Shown: positions 18,191-27,393, counted from the first letter of the stretch. The stretch is 64,000 nucleotides of DNA from Ktedonobacter sp. SOSP1-85 (GCF_016587415.1 NZ_BNJI01000001.1:744001-808000), one strand, 5' to 3'. Translations and numbers: made by a program. The notes: generated by a model not told the origin, from the sequence alone.

Positions 18191-19467
18191 AACACACCTC
18201 TTTTGATGTCCTGGTCATTGGCGCGGGTCCAGCAGGACTGGCCGCAGCCAGTAGCGCCTCCCGAGGTGGGGCTAGCGTAGCCCTCGTGGACGATAATCCC
18301 GCCCCCGGTGGGCAAATCTGGCGCGCAGACCATACAAAGCAGCCAGGGATCCAGGCTCACTCCTGGCTCTTAAAGAGCAAAAATGAGCGCATCACTCACT
18401 ATATGCGCTCCCGTGTCATCGGGTCCTTTGAGCCTGGAAAACTGCTTGTAGAAACTCCTGATGGCTCGCTGGAGCTGTGCTATAAGCAGCTTATTCTGGC
18501 GACGGGGGCGCGCGAGCGCTTTCTCCCTTTCCCTGGTTGGACGCTGCCTGGTATCATGGGAGTTGGTGGTCTCCAGGCCCTAGTCAAGGGAGGTCTTCCA
18601 ATCGCAGGAAAAAGAGTTGTCATCGCTGGTAGTGGGCCGCTCCTCCTGGCGGTGGCGGTCTACCTCAAGCACCAGGGTGCCCGAGTGAGCCTGATCGCAG
18701 AGCAGGCCTCACGGAGCAACCTGGCGCGCTTCGCGCTCCACCTGCCACGCCACACCTCGTACCTCTGGCAAGCTGCTGGCTTTGCTCGCGAGCTGGCAGG
18801 AGTGTCATTAAAAACCAGTTGTTGGGTTACGCGAGCCCTGGGCGACCAGCGACTTGAGGCGGTCATTCTCCAGTATGGCAAGCGAAGCCTGGCCCTGGAT
18901 TGTGACTACCTGGCCTGTGGCTTTGGGCTCGCGCCCAACGTGGAGCTGGCAGCCGCGCTTAACTGTGAGCGTCAGGAAGGGTTAGTCCACGTCAATGAGT
19001 GGCAGGAAACGAACCAGCCTGGCATCTACTGCGCGGGCGAGGTTACTGGTATCGGTGGACTGGAGCTCTCTCTGCTTGAGGGGCAGATTGCGGGCCTGGC
19101 TGCGACTGAACACTTCGAGGAAGCGCGCCAGCTCTTCACTCGACGCGTACGCGCACGCGCTTTCGCCACCCTGCAAACCAAATATTTCGCGCTCCGGCCG
19201 GAGCTGCGCACCCTGGCCGATGCCAGAACCATTGTCTGCCGCTGTGAAGACGTTACTTATGGCGAGCTTGAACAACATACAAGCTGGCGTGGTGCCAAGC
19301 TACAGACACGCTGTGGGATGGGTCCCTGCCAGGGACGCGTCTGTGGCGCCGCGACCGATTTTCTCTTTGGCTGGACCCAGGATTCCATCCGTCCCCCTCT
19401 CGCTTCCACACGCATAGCAAGTCTCGCATCCATGCAAGACACACACTCAAAGGAGATTTCTCGATGA
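18187..19467 (+). CDS. lhpE: D-hydroxyproline dehydrogenase, FAD/NAD(P) subunit with BFD-like domain
   Basis: 426 residues. Two dinucleotide-binding motifs are visible: VLVIGAGPAGLAAASSASRGG near the N-terminus and VVIAGSGPLLLAVAVYL in the middle. The C-terminal BFD-like iron-sulfur domain has CRCEDVTYGEL followed by CGMGPCQGRVC. The HcnB/OoxA-like architecture passes electrons between flavin centres. ATG 18187 is the ATGA overlap start. The next gene overlaps by 4 bp. Confidence 0.9.
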   Translation: MKHTSFDVLVIGAGPAGLAAASSASRGGASVALVDDNPAPGGQIWRADHTKQPGIQAHSWLLKSKNERITHYMRSRVIGSFEPGKLLVETPDGSLELCYKQLILATGARERFLPFPGWTLPGIMGVGGLQALVKGGLPIAGKRVVIAGSGPLLLAVAVYLKHQGARVSLIAEQASRSNLARFALHLPRHTSYLWQAAGFARELAGVSLKTSCWVTRALGDQRLEAVILQYGKRSLALDCDYLACGFGLAPNVELAAALNCERQEGLVHVNEWQETNQPGIYCAGEVTGIGGLELSLLEGQIAGLAATEHFEEARQLFTRRVRARAFATLQTKYFALRPELRTLADARTIVCRCEDVTYGELEQHTSWRGAKLQTRCGMGPCQGRVCGAATDFLFGWTQDSIRPPLASTRIASLASMQDTHSKEISR

Positions 19468-20381
19468 AAGTCAACTGGCAAGGCGTTATTCCGGCTATTA
19501 CCACAAAATTCAATAGAGATGATACAATTGACTATACGTTCTTTGCCAACCATTGTCGTTGGCTGGTCGATGCGGGATGTATAGGGCTTGTACCACTCGG
19601 CTCGCTTGGGGAAGGGGCAACTCTAAGCTTTGAAGAGAAGATTGCCCTGCTCAAAACGGCCCTTGAGGCAGTCGGAGACCGTGTCCCGGTTATTCCTGGT
19701 ATCGCGTCGCTCTCGACTACGGAGGCGGTGCGGCTGGCACAAGCCGCGGAACGCATAGGTTGCAGTGGTCTCATGGTCCTCCCACCCTATGTCTACTCGA
19801 CAGACTGGCGCGAGATGAAGGCACACGTCGACGCGGTTTTACGCGCGACCTCGCTGCCAGCTATGCTCTATAACAATCCACTGGCCTATAAGACCGACTT
19901 TCTGCCCGAACAGATTGCGGAACTGGCGCGTGAACATAGCCACCTGCAGGCTGTCAAAGAATCCAGCGCCGATGTGCGACGCATCGCGGCCATTCGCGCC
20001 CTGATTGGCGAGCGTCTAGAGCTGCTTGTGGGCGTTGATGATTGCCTTGTCGAGGCAGTGCAAGCAGGCGCCATGGGCTGGATCGCTGGCCTGGTCAATG
20101 CCTTCCCCCACGAATCGGTCGCGCTCTTCCAGCTTGCACAGCAGGCCCGCCTGGGACAGGGAGACCACGCGCAGCTCGAAGCGCTCTATAACTGGTTCCT
20201 GCCGCTGCTACGCCTGGACACGGTTCCCAAGTTTGTCCAGCTTATTAAACTGGCCCAGGAGATGGTCGGCATGGGCAGCGCCCAGGTGCGAGGACCACGC
20301 CTCGAACTGGAAGGAGAGGAGCTTGCCAGCGCCAGGCAGATCATCGAGGAGGCTCTGAAGCACAGGCCAGTCCTAAATTAA
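19464..20381 (+). CDS. lhpC: DapA-family 1-pyrroline-4-hydroxy-2-carboxylate deaminase
   Basis: 305 residues of the dihydrodipicolinate synthase/NAL family. Visible: GVIPAITTKFNRDDTID, GLVPLGSLGEGATLSFEEK, the Tyr motif MLYNNPLAYKTD and the Schiff-base Lys in LQAVKESSADVRR. In a hydroxyproline operon the member of this family converts 1-pyrroline-4-hydroxy-2-carboxylate to 2-ketoglutarate semialdehyde, the substrate of the dehydrogenase encoded next. The specific assignment rests on context. Confidence 0.88.
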   Translation: MKVNWQGVIPAITTKFNRDDTIDYTFFANHCRWLVDAGCIGLVPLGSLGEGATLSFEEKIALLKTALEAVGDRVPVIPGIASLSTTEAVRLAQAAERIGCSGLMVLPPYVYSTDWREMKAHVDAVLRATSLPAMLYNNPLAYKTDFLPEQIAELAREHSHLQAVKESSADVRRIAAIRALIGERLELLVGVDDCLVEAVQAGAMGWIAGLVNAFPHESVALFQLAQQARLGQGDHAQLEALYNWFLPLLRLDTVPKFVQLIKLAQEMVGMGSAQVRGPRLELEGEELASARQIIEEALKHRPVLN

Positions 20382-20395
20382 GCAATGCCAAAAAA

Positions 20396-20432
20396 GCGAG
20401 TGAGCGATGTAGAACTGGCTTCGCTCACTCGC
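20396..20432. promoter_or_regulatory. Intra-operon hairpin (12-bp arms)
   Basis: Perfect arms 20396-20407 and 20421-20432 with a 13-base loop between the deaminase stop and the aldehyde dehydrogenase start. No T-run follows, so it may act in mRNA processing or stability, not full termination. Confidence 0.6.
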
Positions 20433-20465
20433 ATAGATTACGAGAAGCCACAAGGAGGCGAGACG

Positions 20466-22067
20466 ATGAGTAGCACCCAACCAGTCTTTATCGCAGGGCA
20501 ATGGCGCGAGGCGCGCAACCCGGTAGGAAACTTTCAGGCAGTTGATCCAAGCACGGGGCAGGCCCTGGAAGGCAGCTACCCCATCTCTGGCAAAGAGGAT
20601 GTCTATGAGGCAATCATGGCCGCGCACCAGGCGGCAGAGGTGCTCTCATCGACCTCGCCTGAGCAGATCGCAGCCTTTCTCGAACAGTTCGCGGAGCTGA
20701 TTGAAGTCAACCGCGTGGCCCTGGTCGAGAGCGCTCATCGTGAGACCGGTCTACCGAAAGAGCCACGCCTGAACTCAAACGAGCTACCCCGCACCTCTAA
20801 CCAGCTCCGCCTGGGGGCGCAGGCCGCTCGCGAAGGGTCCTGGACCAATCCCGTCATCGATACCAAACGTAACATTCGTTCATATCATGCCCCCCTAGGA
20901 GCGCCAGTCGTCGTCTTTGGCCCCAATAACTTCCCCTTCGCCTTCAATGCCGTGGCCGGAGGCGACTTTACCGCAGCGCTCGTGGCGCGTAATCCCGTCA
21001 TCGCCAAGGCCAATCCTGGCCATCCAGGAACGACACGTCTGCTAGCGGAACTGGCCTCGCAGGCGCTACAAAGCGTTGGCCTGCCAGCAGGCACATTTCA
21101 ATTGCTCTATCATTTCCCCAACGAGCTCGCATTGGAGCTTGTCTCCCATCCCCTGATTGGTGCCACGGGCTTCACGGGGTCACGCCCCGCGGGACTGGCT
21201 TTGAAAGCGGCTGCGGACCGCGCAGGCAAGCCCATTTATCTCGAACTCTCAAGCGTCAATCCAATCTTTATCCTTCCGGGAGCGCTTGAAGAGCGCCTGG
21301 AGACTCTGGCAAACGAATTCGCCACCTCATGCCTGATGGGTACGGGCCAGTTCTGTACCAATCCCGGACTCGTGGTCCTCCCTGATGGACCCCAGAGCGA
21401 GACGTTTGTCCAGCGCGTGGCCGCACTCTTTCAGGAGAAAGCTCCAGGCGTCCTGCTCAACGAGCGCACCTCTAGTGGGCTACAGGAAAGTCTCAAGGCA
21501 CTTACCGCGCATGGTGCCGAACTACTCACAGGTGGAGCGCCTGTAGAGGGGCAGGGCTTCCGCTTCAACAATACCCTGCTTCGCGTCTCCGGAGAACAGT
21601 TCCTGCGCGAGAGCGAGGCCTTGCAAACCGAAGCCTTTGGCCCCGTCAGCCTCTTTGTTGTCGTCGAGAATGAGCAGCAAATGGTGGAGATTGCGCGTCA
21701 CCTGGAGGGCAACCTGACCGGCGCCATCTACAGTCACACCGGAAGCGTCGACGAGACCCTGTACCAGAGCCTGGAACCGGTCCTGCGTCAGCGCGTGGGA
21801 CGCCTGCTCAATGACAAAATGCCTACGGGCGTCGAGGTCAGCCCGGCTATGCAGCATGGCGGACCCTTCCCCTCCACGGGGCACGCGGGCTTTACCTCCG
21901 TCGGCATCCCAGCCTCTATCAGTCGCTTCACAGTCTTGCAAAGCTATGACAATGTCCGCCCCTCGCGCCTGCCGCGTGAACTCCAGGATGAGAATCCCAC
22001 CCATGCCTGGCGTGTCATCGACGGCGCATGGACACGCGACGCAATAGCAGCGCCGCAGCACGCCTAG
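20466..22067 (+). CDS. lhpG: 2-ketoglutarate semialdehyde dehydrogenase
   Basis: 533-residue NAD(P)-dependent aldehyde dehydrogenase finishing hydroxyproline breakdown by producing 2-ketoglutarate. Motifs: FGPNNFPFAFNAVAGGD (active-site Asn), GFTGSRPAG, ELSSVNPIFI (general-base Glu), and the nucleophile in GTGQFCTNPGL. The length and the GxGQFCTNPG form suit the ketoglutarate-semialdehyde/fatty-aldehyde branch. ATG 20466 has AAGGAGG upstream; the longer frame from 20385 would run through the hairpin and is rejected. Confidence 0.92.
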   Translation: MSSTQPVFIAGQWREARNPVGNFQAVDPSTGQALEGSYPISGKEDVYEAIMAAHQAAEVLSSTSPEQIAAFLEQFAELIEVNRVALVESAHRETGLPKEPRLNSNELPRTSNQLRLGAQAAREGSWTNPVIDTKRNIRSYHAPLGAPVVVFGPNNFPFAFNAVAGGDFTAALVARNPVIAKANPGHPGTTRLLAELASQALQSVGLPAGTFQLLYHFPNELALELVSHPLIGATGFTGSRPAGLALKAAADRAGKPIYLELSSVNPIFILPGALEERLETLANEFATSCLMGTGQFCTNPGLVVLPDGPQSETFVQRVAALFQEKAPGVLLNERTSSGLQESLKALTAHGAELLTGGAPVEGQGFRFNNTLLRVSGEQFLRESEALQTEAFGPVSLFVVVENEQQMVEIARHLEGNLTGAIYSHTGSVDETLYQSLEPVLRQRVGRLLNDKMPTGVEVSPAMQHGGPFPSTGHAGFTSVGIPASISRFTVLQSYDNVRPSRLPRELQDENPTHAWRVIDGAWTRDAIAAPQHA

Positions 22068-22091
22068 CATCGCGCCTGCTCATAAGCCAGA

Positions 22092-22164
22092 ATAAGAGGA
22101 AGGTGATGTGATACGCCCTGGCGGCCTGCGGCTGCCAGGGCGTATCACATCACCTTCCTCTTAT
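22092..22164. repeat. Long intergenic hairpin (31-bp arms)
   Basis: Perfect arms 22092-22122 and 22134-22164. The 11-base loop is ggcctgcggct, containing the GCC-TGC-GGC triloop motif. It lies between the aldehyde dehydrogenase stop and the tetR promoter. It shares the CCCTGGC-type loop-proximal segment with the hairpin at 7567-7634, while the rest of the arms differ. Confidence 0.92.
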
Positions 22165-22181
22165 CCCTTACTCCTATGGGC

Positions 22182-22214
22182 TTGACGATTACCTGGACAG
22201 AATGTATATTCTGT
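22182..22214 (+). promoter_or_regulatory. Sigma-70-type promoter overlapped by a palindromic operator (tetR)
   Basis: TTGACG (22182-22187) and TATATT (22205-22210) are separated by 17 bp. A palindrome with 7-bp arms, ACAGAAT-gtat-ATTCTGT (22197-22214), covers the -10. This is a classic layout for autorepression by the TetR protein encoded 64 bp downstream. Confidence 0.75.
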
Positions 22215-22277
22215 TTATCGAACGATAATTCTGTAAGGTGATAGCAACAAGACGAGAAGGAGAGCACAGGAGAGCCT

Positions 22278-22886
22278 ATGAGCAGGATCGACATCCGCTC
22301 CATCCGGCGCAGGCAAATCATTCAAGCCGCTGAAGAACTCGCAGCGCAGCGAGGATGGGCCGAGACAACTATCGCCGATATATGCAAAAAGGCTGATATA
22401 TCGGTTGGCGGCCTGACACATCACTTCAAAGATAAAGACGAGATCTTATTTGCCGTTCTGGAAGATGTCATTCAGCGTCTGCATGCGCGCTTTCAAGAAA
22501 CACAGACGGAAGAGGGAACACCGCGCTCTCTGAATCGTTTCTTTCAAGCTCTTTGCCAATCAGTTGATGCTGACCGCTCACTCTACCTGCTGTTACTCCA
22601 TTTTGCCTCTTCTTCCATCCATCGACCCGACATTGGCGAGCGTCTACGAGATTTTTTTGCCTCTTTACGCCAGCGCGACAGAGATCGTTGCCAGGAAGAG
22701 GCCCATCAGGAAGAGGTGCAACTCCAAGGTTCCCAGGCAACGGCGGATCTGCTGCATTGTCTGGGCCTGGGCCTCATCTTTGGCTATGTCTTCCTTGAGG
22801 TGAAGACACCGCCTGAGCAGATGGAGGCAGAGGTTCGCAAAGTCCTGCAAACCTACGTGCCGGACCATCCTCACGCGCAGGAATAG
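22278..22886 (+). CDS. TetR-family repressor upstream of the RND pump
   Basis: 202 residues. N-terminal TetR HTH: IRRRQIIQAAEELAAQRGWAETTIADICKKADISVGGLTHHFKDKDEIL. The C-terminal ligand domain is helical, with a TetR_C-like pattern. GGAGAG sites lie upstream of the ATG. It is 181 bp upstream of an RND efflux pump gene in the same direction, the usual pairing of drug-responsive repressor and pump. The pump is currently split by an integrated element. Confidence 0.9.
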   Translation: MSRIDIRSIRRRQIIQAAEELAAQRGWAETTIADICKKADISVGGLTHHFKDKDEILFAVLEDVIQRLHARFQETQTEEGTPRSLNRFFQALCQSVDADRSLYLLLLHFASSSIHRPDIGERLRDFFASLRQRDRDRCQEEAHQEEVQLQGSQATADLLHCLGLGLIFGYVFLEVKTPPEQMEAEVRKVLQTYVPDHPHAQE

Positions 22887-23067
22887 CCCTGAGATGCCTG
22901 ACAGAAGCTAGCGTTTCTACGCGCATACCAATCCAGAGCATGCTCTGAACAGGCCATTATGTGTAAACATCTTGCCGTTACCAGAGCCTGCGAACTTTTT
23001 TCATCTCTACAGCCATCACTGTTTCAATAATGTGCCTCGCGGCCATTATGAAAGGAGATCACGAGGT

Positions 23068-23772
23068 ATGTCATACCTCTCGAGGCTCAGCCTCGCTAAT
23101 AGAAGTGCGGTCGCGCTGTTGACCATCGCGATCCTCCTGGTGGGGGGTTACATTATTCCATCCCTTAAACAGGAACTCTTCCCTTCCATTACTTTCCCGG
23201 CACTCACGGTTATCGCGCCCTATCCAGGGGCATCGCCCTCCGTCGTCGAGCATGATGTCACCAATCTCCTGGAACAAAATATTCAGGGCATCAAGGGTGT
23301 AAAAACAGTCACATCCTACTCTAATCAGGGAACTGCGATCCTTGTCGTTTCCTTCGACTATGGCACGGACATCGACAGCGCTACCCAGACCGTCACACAG
23401 CGCATTAACAAAGTGCAGTCCAGCCTCCCGAGCAATGTGACGCCGCAGGTGCAGAGCTTTAGCTTCACAGACCTCCCTATCATCCAGCTTGCAGTCAGTG
23501 CGGATGAGGATCAGCAGGTGCTGGCTGACGCGCTTAAGCATGATGTGGTACCAGATTTGCAGCGCATCGATGGCGTTGGTACCGTCAATGTCACTGGCGT
23601 ACGCACACAGATCGTAACGATCACAGTTGATCTCCAGAAGTTGAAAGATCATGGTGTGAGCTTTAGCCAGTTGCAGGGCGCCCTGCAGGCCAATAACATC
23701 ACGCTCCCCGCTGGCTCGACAACCAGTGATGGCAAAACCATTCCCATCACGACTGGACATGTTTTTCTGTGA
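23068..23772 (+). pseudogene. RND efflux pump, N-terminal part (gene interrupted by integrative element)
   Basis: The first 228 codons plus two bases belong to an AcrB/SwrC-like inner-membrane RND transporter: SLANRSAVALLTIAILLVGGYII is TM1, followed by ELFPSITFPALTVIAPYPGASPSVVE and porter-domain sequence. ATG 23068 has AAAGGAG upstream. At the core gac (23751-23753) host sequence ends; the frame reads five foreign codons and stops at 23770. Joining 23753 to 37458 restores codon ACA (Thr) and continues in frame into AGNTFTSLDDLKNL, giving a 1070-residue pump. As it stands the fragment has one TM helix and cannot transport. Confidence 0.93.
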
Positions 23773-25768
23773 CTTCTGCGTACCCGTTTAGCTCTTTCAC
23801 CCCATACTGGTCTAGTATTGCTATCTCCTCTTGTGAAAACTTCCATATTCTCTTGTCGATCACATCCCCTAATCGCGGTCTGCTGGCTACCCCCAAAGCA
23901 AAGGCCCTATTCTTGATAGCACCCCATATGCGAGTAGGGAGGCGCTTCGTAAGGTCGTCTGGAGAGTAGACAGTAGTGTATAGCTGTCTGATAAGATCGT
24001 CTTCTTCCGTGGTAAACTTGACAGCCCCTCTATTTTTCCTCTCCATTATGTACACATCTTGCCCCCACACTTGCCAGTGGATAGAAAGCAAGTAAAACCG
24101 TGGCGACAGGACTTCTAGGTAAATATCACAAGTGGCCTTTATGAATATCTTGTGCTCATCATCCTTGAGTGCGCCTAGTTGGGGGCCTAGCCTCTCCAAT
24201 AAGGTGAAGTAGTCGTAGCGCCTGCCTTTCCCTTTACCATTCTTCCCTTTGCCATTCGTCTCTTCAGGCTCTTCTAGTAGCCGCTTCTTCTCAGCAGCCA
24301 ACTCTGCATAGTCAGCGTCTAGCGACTCGATCAAGTCAAGAGTCTTGACTCGTTTAATGCGCCCCTTAAGGTCTGTCATTTGAGCGTCAAGAGCTGCCAG
24401 GGTAACAGCGCGTGCTGTAACCTTCTCCTGTTTTTTCTTTGCAAGTTCTTCTTCGTGTTTCTTAAACTCTTGTAGCCTTCCATCCTGAGCTAACTTTTGC
24501 TTAAGCAGCTTCAACACTACCCCATCAATCTCAGCACAGCGAATGGACATAAAGGCTTTTTTCTCTCCATACCCCTTGCTATCTACAAGGTCGTAATGCT
24601 TTATTCCCTTACGCACAGTACAATACACCTTCACTGTACTATCCCGGTGGTATATGTGCCCCTCCAGTATGCCCCCTTTCGCCTCTATCTTGCCCTCTCG
24701 CTGTGCCTGCACCCGTACACGCTCAGGGTTGGGAGTGCCGTCTAGTTTAGTGGCTGAGAGTCTATTGAAGGCATACCAGAATACACGCGACTCCACTATA
24801 GCCGGGTGGTTGTCTTTTAACCAGCGACCATTGACGCTATCGTACCACCAGCCTATGTACATAGGGTTGGTCAGAATGGAGATTAGACCAGTATAGGAGA
24901 GTCTACCTCCCTTCTCTGTGAAGGTTGAAGAATAGAAGTCAGGTGTGCCTTCAGGAAGCGGGGTAAATACGTAACGATCTTTCACCAGTTCGTTGTATAC
25001 GGCGCGTGGGCTTCCACTCTCGTAGTAGGCTTCAAATAGCTCTTTAATCTTGCTGGCATGAGGCTCTAGGGGTACAGGCTTGCGATAATACTTATTAGGC
25101 TTGCCTTCACTATCCAACTTACCCTCTTCCCTCACGAGGCCAAGAGGCAAGCTACCGAGGCCACTATATTGCCCCATAGTGGTCATGTACTCCCTAGCAC
25201 CTAGCATACGCCCTAAGATCTTTGTAGTCAGCTCATCAGCCGCCCACTCACATTTATCACGAAACTGCTTTTTATCCCACTGGTTAGCAAAGTTGTAAAT
25301 CTTGCCTGATTGAAAGATCTTCGTTTGTACTTTGTATTTCTGTGCTATCTGGATGTAGTTGTTATACTCAATAGCGCTATCATCCCTGAACATACGATCT
25401 TCAGCAAAGGCAAGCACCAGGGCGACACGCTGACCATTTACCCCGTTGGCTATGGCTTCATACAGTGAGGCTAAGCCTTTACGCTTGTCGGCCCCCCACG
25501 TCCCACTAATAGACTTGATAGAACCGTCTTCCTGTAGGTTCTCATCAATAAATACTACTTGCTCATCAGGGGTAACACATAGCCCTCTAGCGTGCTCTAG
25601 CATATGCTTTGTTTGTATTTCTGTGCTGATGTTACCGTAGTATTCCTCTTTGCTTTGTCTTGCATAGGTAATAATAATCCCCTGTTGGAGGGGGAAATTT
25701 AAATGCTCGTCTACATACGCATTAGGGTTAAGCGCTGTCTTTGCTTTCTTCGCGTAGCTTCGTGGCAT
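23747..25768 (-). CDS. Large serine recombinase of the integrative element
   Basis: 673 residues. The N-terminal resolvase domain has the catalytic Ser39 in YARQS and the arginines of AEDRMFRD (123-129). A recombinase domain follows (about 195-300), then a degenerate zinc-ribbon region, a coiled coil (about 425-500) and a Myb/SANT-like segment (FTTEEDDLIRQLY, IWGAIKNRAFALG). The gene is at the left end, pointing outward, and its last codon and stop (23747-23752) lie at or beyond the crossover core, so the stop is supplied by the host gene. In a circular element the frame runs on across attP for 25 further codons (see 37376-37457). It is the likely integrase and excisionase. Confidence 0.93.
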   Translation of the reverse strand: MPRSYAKKAKTALNPNAYVDEHLNFPLQQGIIITYARQSKEEYYGNISTEIQTKHMLEHARGLCVTPDEQVVFIDENLQEDGSIKSISGTWGADKRKGLASLYEAIANGVNGQRVALVLAFAEDRMFRDDSAIEYNNYIQIAQKYKVQTKIFQSGKIYNFANQWDKKQFRDKCEWAADELTTKILGRMLGAREYMTTMGQYSGLGSLPLGLVREEGKLDSEGKPNKYYRKPVPLEPHASKIKELFEAYYESGSPRAVYNELVKDRYVFTPLPEGTPDFYSSTFTEKGGRLSYTGLISILTNPMYIGWWYDSVNGRWLKDNHPAIVESRVFWYAFNRLSATKLDGTPNPERVRVQAQREGKIEAKGGILEGHIYHRDSTVKVYCTVRKGIKHYDLVDSKGYGEKKAFMSIRCAEIDGVVLKLLKQKLAQDGRLQEFKKHEEELAKKKQEKVTARAVTLAALDAQMTDLKGRIKRVKTLDLIESLDADYAELAAEKKRLLEEPEETNGKGKNGKGKGRRYDYFTLLERLGPQLGALKDDEHKIFIKATCDIYLEVLSPRFYLLSIHWQVWGQDVYIMERKNRGAVKFTTEEDDLIRQLYTTVYSPDDLTKRLPTRIWGAIKNRAFALGVASRPRLGDVIDKRIWKFSQEEIAILDQYGVKELNGYAEVTEKHVQS

Positions 25769-25871
25769 TGCTCATCTCCTCTAGTTCTTTGGCTTCGTCT
25801 TCAGCCTCTAATCTCAAACACACTTGGCATAGGATAACCATTATCCTGTTTAATTTTTCTTCCTGGCTCAT
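25728..25871 (-). CDS. Small acidic protein overlapping the recombinase start
   Basis: 47 residues (MSQEEKLNRIMVILCQVCLR, then a Glu-rich tail). A strong AGGAGG site precedes the ATG, and the gene runs 41 bases past the recombinase ATG in another frame, implying translational coupling. It contains a CQVC pair. It could be a recombination directionality or control factor, but nothing in it proves that. Too short for most gene callers. Confidence 0.6.
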   Translation of the reverse strand: MSQEEKLNRIMVILCQVCLRLEAEDEAKELEEMSNATKLREESKDSA

Positions 25872-26013
25872 GCCTTCCTACCTCCTGTATCTATGTATCA
25901 ATCCCTCTAATTACTTGGATACATAGAGAAGGGAAGAATATTCCTATTGGAAGGGCAATTCTAGCCTCTCTGGAGAATTTCTAATCTTTGAGAGAGGCTA
26001 GAAGCTGGTTAGC

Positions 26014-26235
26014 CTATGGTTGCTGTTCTTCGTAGGGAACGGCAAATAAGCCAACCAAGAAGCCCACATGGAAGGCAAGTGTAGCGGGGTCGTCTTCCTG
26101 TATGTCCCTGACTAATCGCACAAAGTCTATATCGTTAGTCGGTTTATCAGCCTGGAATGCTGGACGCCTAGCACTCTCATAGCCAGCCCTCAAAGCGGGG
26201 TGCTCTATATCAAAGGGGAGATGTAAGACGATCAT
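26014..26235 (-). CDS. Hypothetical 73-residue protein
   Basis: MIVLHLPFDIEHPALRAGYE..., a small protein with a mixed charged and hydrophobic composition and no known motif. Its ATG follows an AGGAGGG site inside the end of the upstream gene, three bases after that gene's stop, so the two form an operon. The segment LAFHVGFLVGLFAVPYEEQ is hydrophobic but short. Unrecognised. Confidence 0.6.
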   Translation of the reverse strand: MIVLHLPFDIEHPALRAGYESARRPAFQADKPTNDIDFVRLVRDIQEDDPATLAFHVGFLVGLFAVPYEEQQP

Positions 26236-26238
26236 GGC

Positions 26239-26874
26239 CTATTTGCCCTCCTGTGGGGGTTGCTGGCTAAAGCTACCGTCTTTGTAGCCATAGAGGGTGA
26301 TACCTATGCTACTGCCCTCTGTACCAACCGTGATATCTGGTATACCGTCGCTATTGGCGTCCCTGGTTTCAAACTGCACGACAGCGTTATCTGTCGCACT
26401 CTGGAGTAGAAACACGTGCGCCTTATCAGGGTGGCCCTGTGGAATGTCGTAGACGGTTACGAAGCCCCTATAGACCTCTCCTACAAGGTGATGCTCTCCT
26501 AAATCGTAGTGCGATACGTGGGCATCTCCATAGTGCCACTGCGTTTGTAGGCCGTTCCAAAGGGGGATTACGACCATGACCATGAGCCAGATGAGAAGTA
26601 ATGCGCCTGCCATACCAGCCCCTATGATGAGGAGAGCGTTACTTTGACGGGGGCGTGCCTCTGCTTCTGCCTCTTCAGCCTCATAGATAGGCCGTGTCTT
26701 GACTGACTTATGCTTACCCTTGATACCATGGCCCTTTACGCGGGGAACAAGTACGACCTCATCACCCTCATACCAGTTATGGCGAGAGAGGGAGCGGGCT
26801 TCTAGCTTCTTGCCTTTGCCCTTGCTGGTCGTTGGCTCTTCTTGCCCTTGAAGATCTCTAACAGGTTTATACAT
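26239..26874 (-). CDS. Membrane-anchored protein with extracellular repeat-like domain
   Basis: 211 residues. A basic cytoplasmic N-terminus (about 75 residues) precedes one strong TM helix (LLIIGAGMAGALLLIWLMVMVV). The outer domain of about 110 residues has DANSDGIPDITVGTEG, which resembles a calcium-binding FG-GAP/dockerin-type Asp loop. Function unknown; the layout suggests a surface protein of the element. Confidence 0.65.
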   Translation of the reverse strand: MYKPVRDLQGQEEPTTSKGKGKKLEARSLSRHNWYEGDEVVLVPRVKGHGIKGKHKSVKTRPIYEAEEAEAEARPRQSNALLIIGAGMAGALLLIWLMVMVVIPLWNGLQTQWHYGDAHVSHYDLGEHHLVGEVYRGFVTVYDIPQGHPDKAHVFLLQSATDNAVVQFETRDANSDGIPDITVGTEGSSIGITLYGYKDGSFSQQPPQEGK

Positions 26875-26979
26875 GTGCTGTTATGCCTTTTTCTTGACGG
26901 TGGGCGCTCCCTATGCAAGAATAGACATAGAGAGGCCCTAAAGACTGCTTAGCCGTGGTTAAAAGGTTTCTCGACAATG

Positions 26980-27010
26980 GCCCTCTTGTGTGTATCAGAC
27001 ACAAGGGGGC
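26980..27010. terminator. Hairpin in a divergent gap
   Basis: GC-rich arms of about 12 bp (26980-26991, 26999-27010) with a TTTATT tail on the plus strand. It sits between divergent genes, where a terminator is unexpected; it may attenuate the transcript reading toward the XRE gene. Confidence 0.5.
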
Positions 27011-27177
27011 TTTATTATGCGCTCCTTTCTGGCATACTAAGGCTCTCTGTTAAAGGCCCTCTTTTAACGTGCTACAATGACAACACCTAGTACAATGATA
27101 GCCAGTTAACGCACTACCCGTCAAGAGGGCCAATATGCTAGAATGTGAATAACACGACATGTAAAGAGGATTTATCA

Positions 27178-27393
27178 ATGATTAGACTGAGAGTAAAAGA
27201 AGAAGCCGTAAAGCAAGGCTTCAAAATGGCGCAGTTAGCCAGAAAAGCAGACATAGACATCAGAACACTACGCCGTATTTATCAAGACCCTACGAAAGAG
27301 GTGTCTACGCTTGTTATTGCCAAATTGGCACAAGCGCTTAATGTCCCCTCTACTGATCTCATCGAAGACGTACCAAACACACCAGAGGAGTAG
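27178..27393 (+). CDS. XRE-family HTH regulator (Cro/CI type)
   Basis: 71 residues: MIRLRVKEEAVKQGFKMAQLARKADIDIRTLRRIYQDP...TLVIAKLAQALNVPSTDLIED is a compact lambda-repressor-like HTH with no second domain. ATG 27178 has AAAGAGGA upstream; the GTG at 27145 would add an unrelated leader. Two ACAATG motifs lie about 100 bp upstream, the same motif that is phased at 36445-36484. It is probably the master regulator of the element. Confidence 0.85.
   Translation: MIRLRVKEEAVKQGFKMAQLARKADIDIRTLRRIYQDPTKEVSTLVIAKLAQALNVPSTDLIEDVPNTPEE

Noticed and set aside
20385..20465. Longer start for the aldehyde dehydrogenase
   Set aside because: It would place a hairpin inside the coding region; ATG 20466 has the ribosome site and matches the family N-terminus.
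22972..23067. Upstream start of the RND pump
   Set aside because: The extra 32 residues are unlike RND N-termini, and AAAGGAG precedes ATG 23068.
26980..27010. Attachment site or inverted terminal repeat of a nested element
   Set aside because: No matching copy elsewhere; it is best read as a stem-loop.
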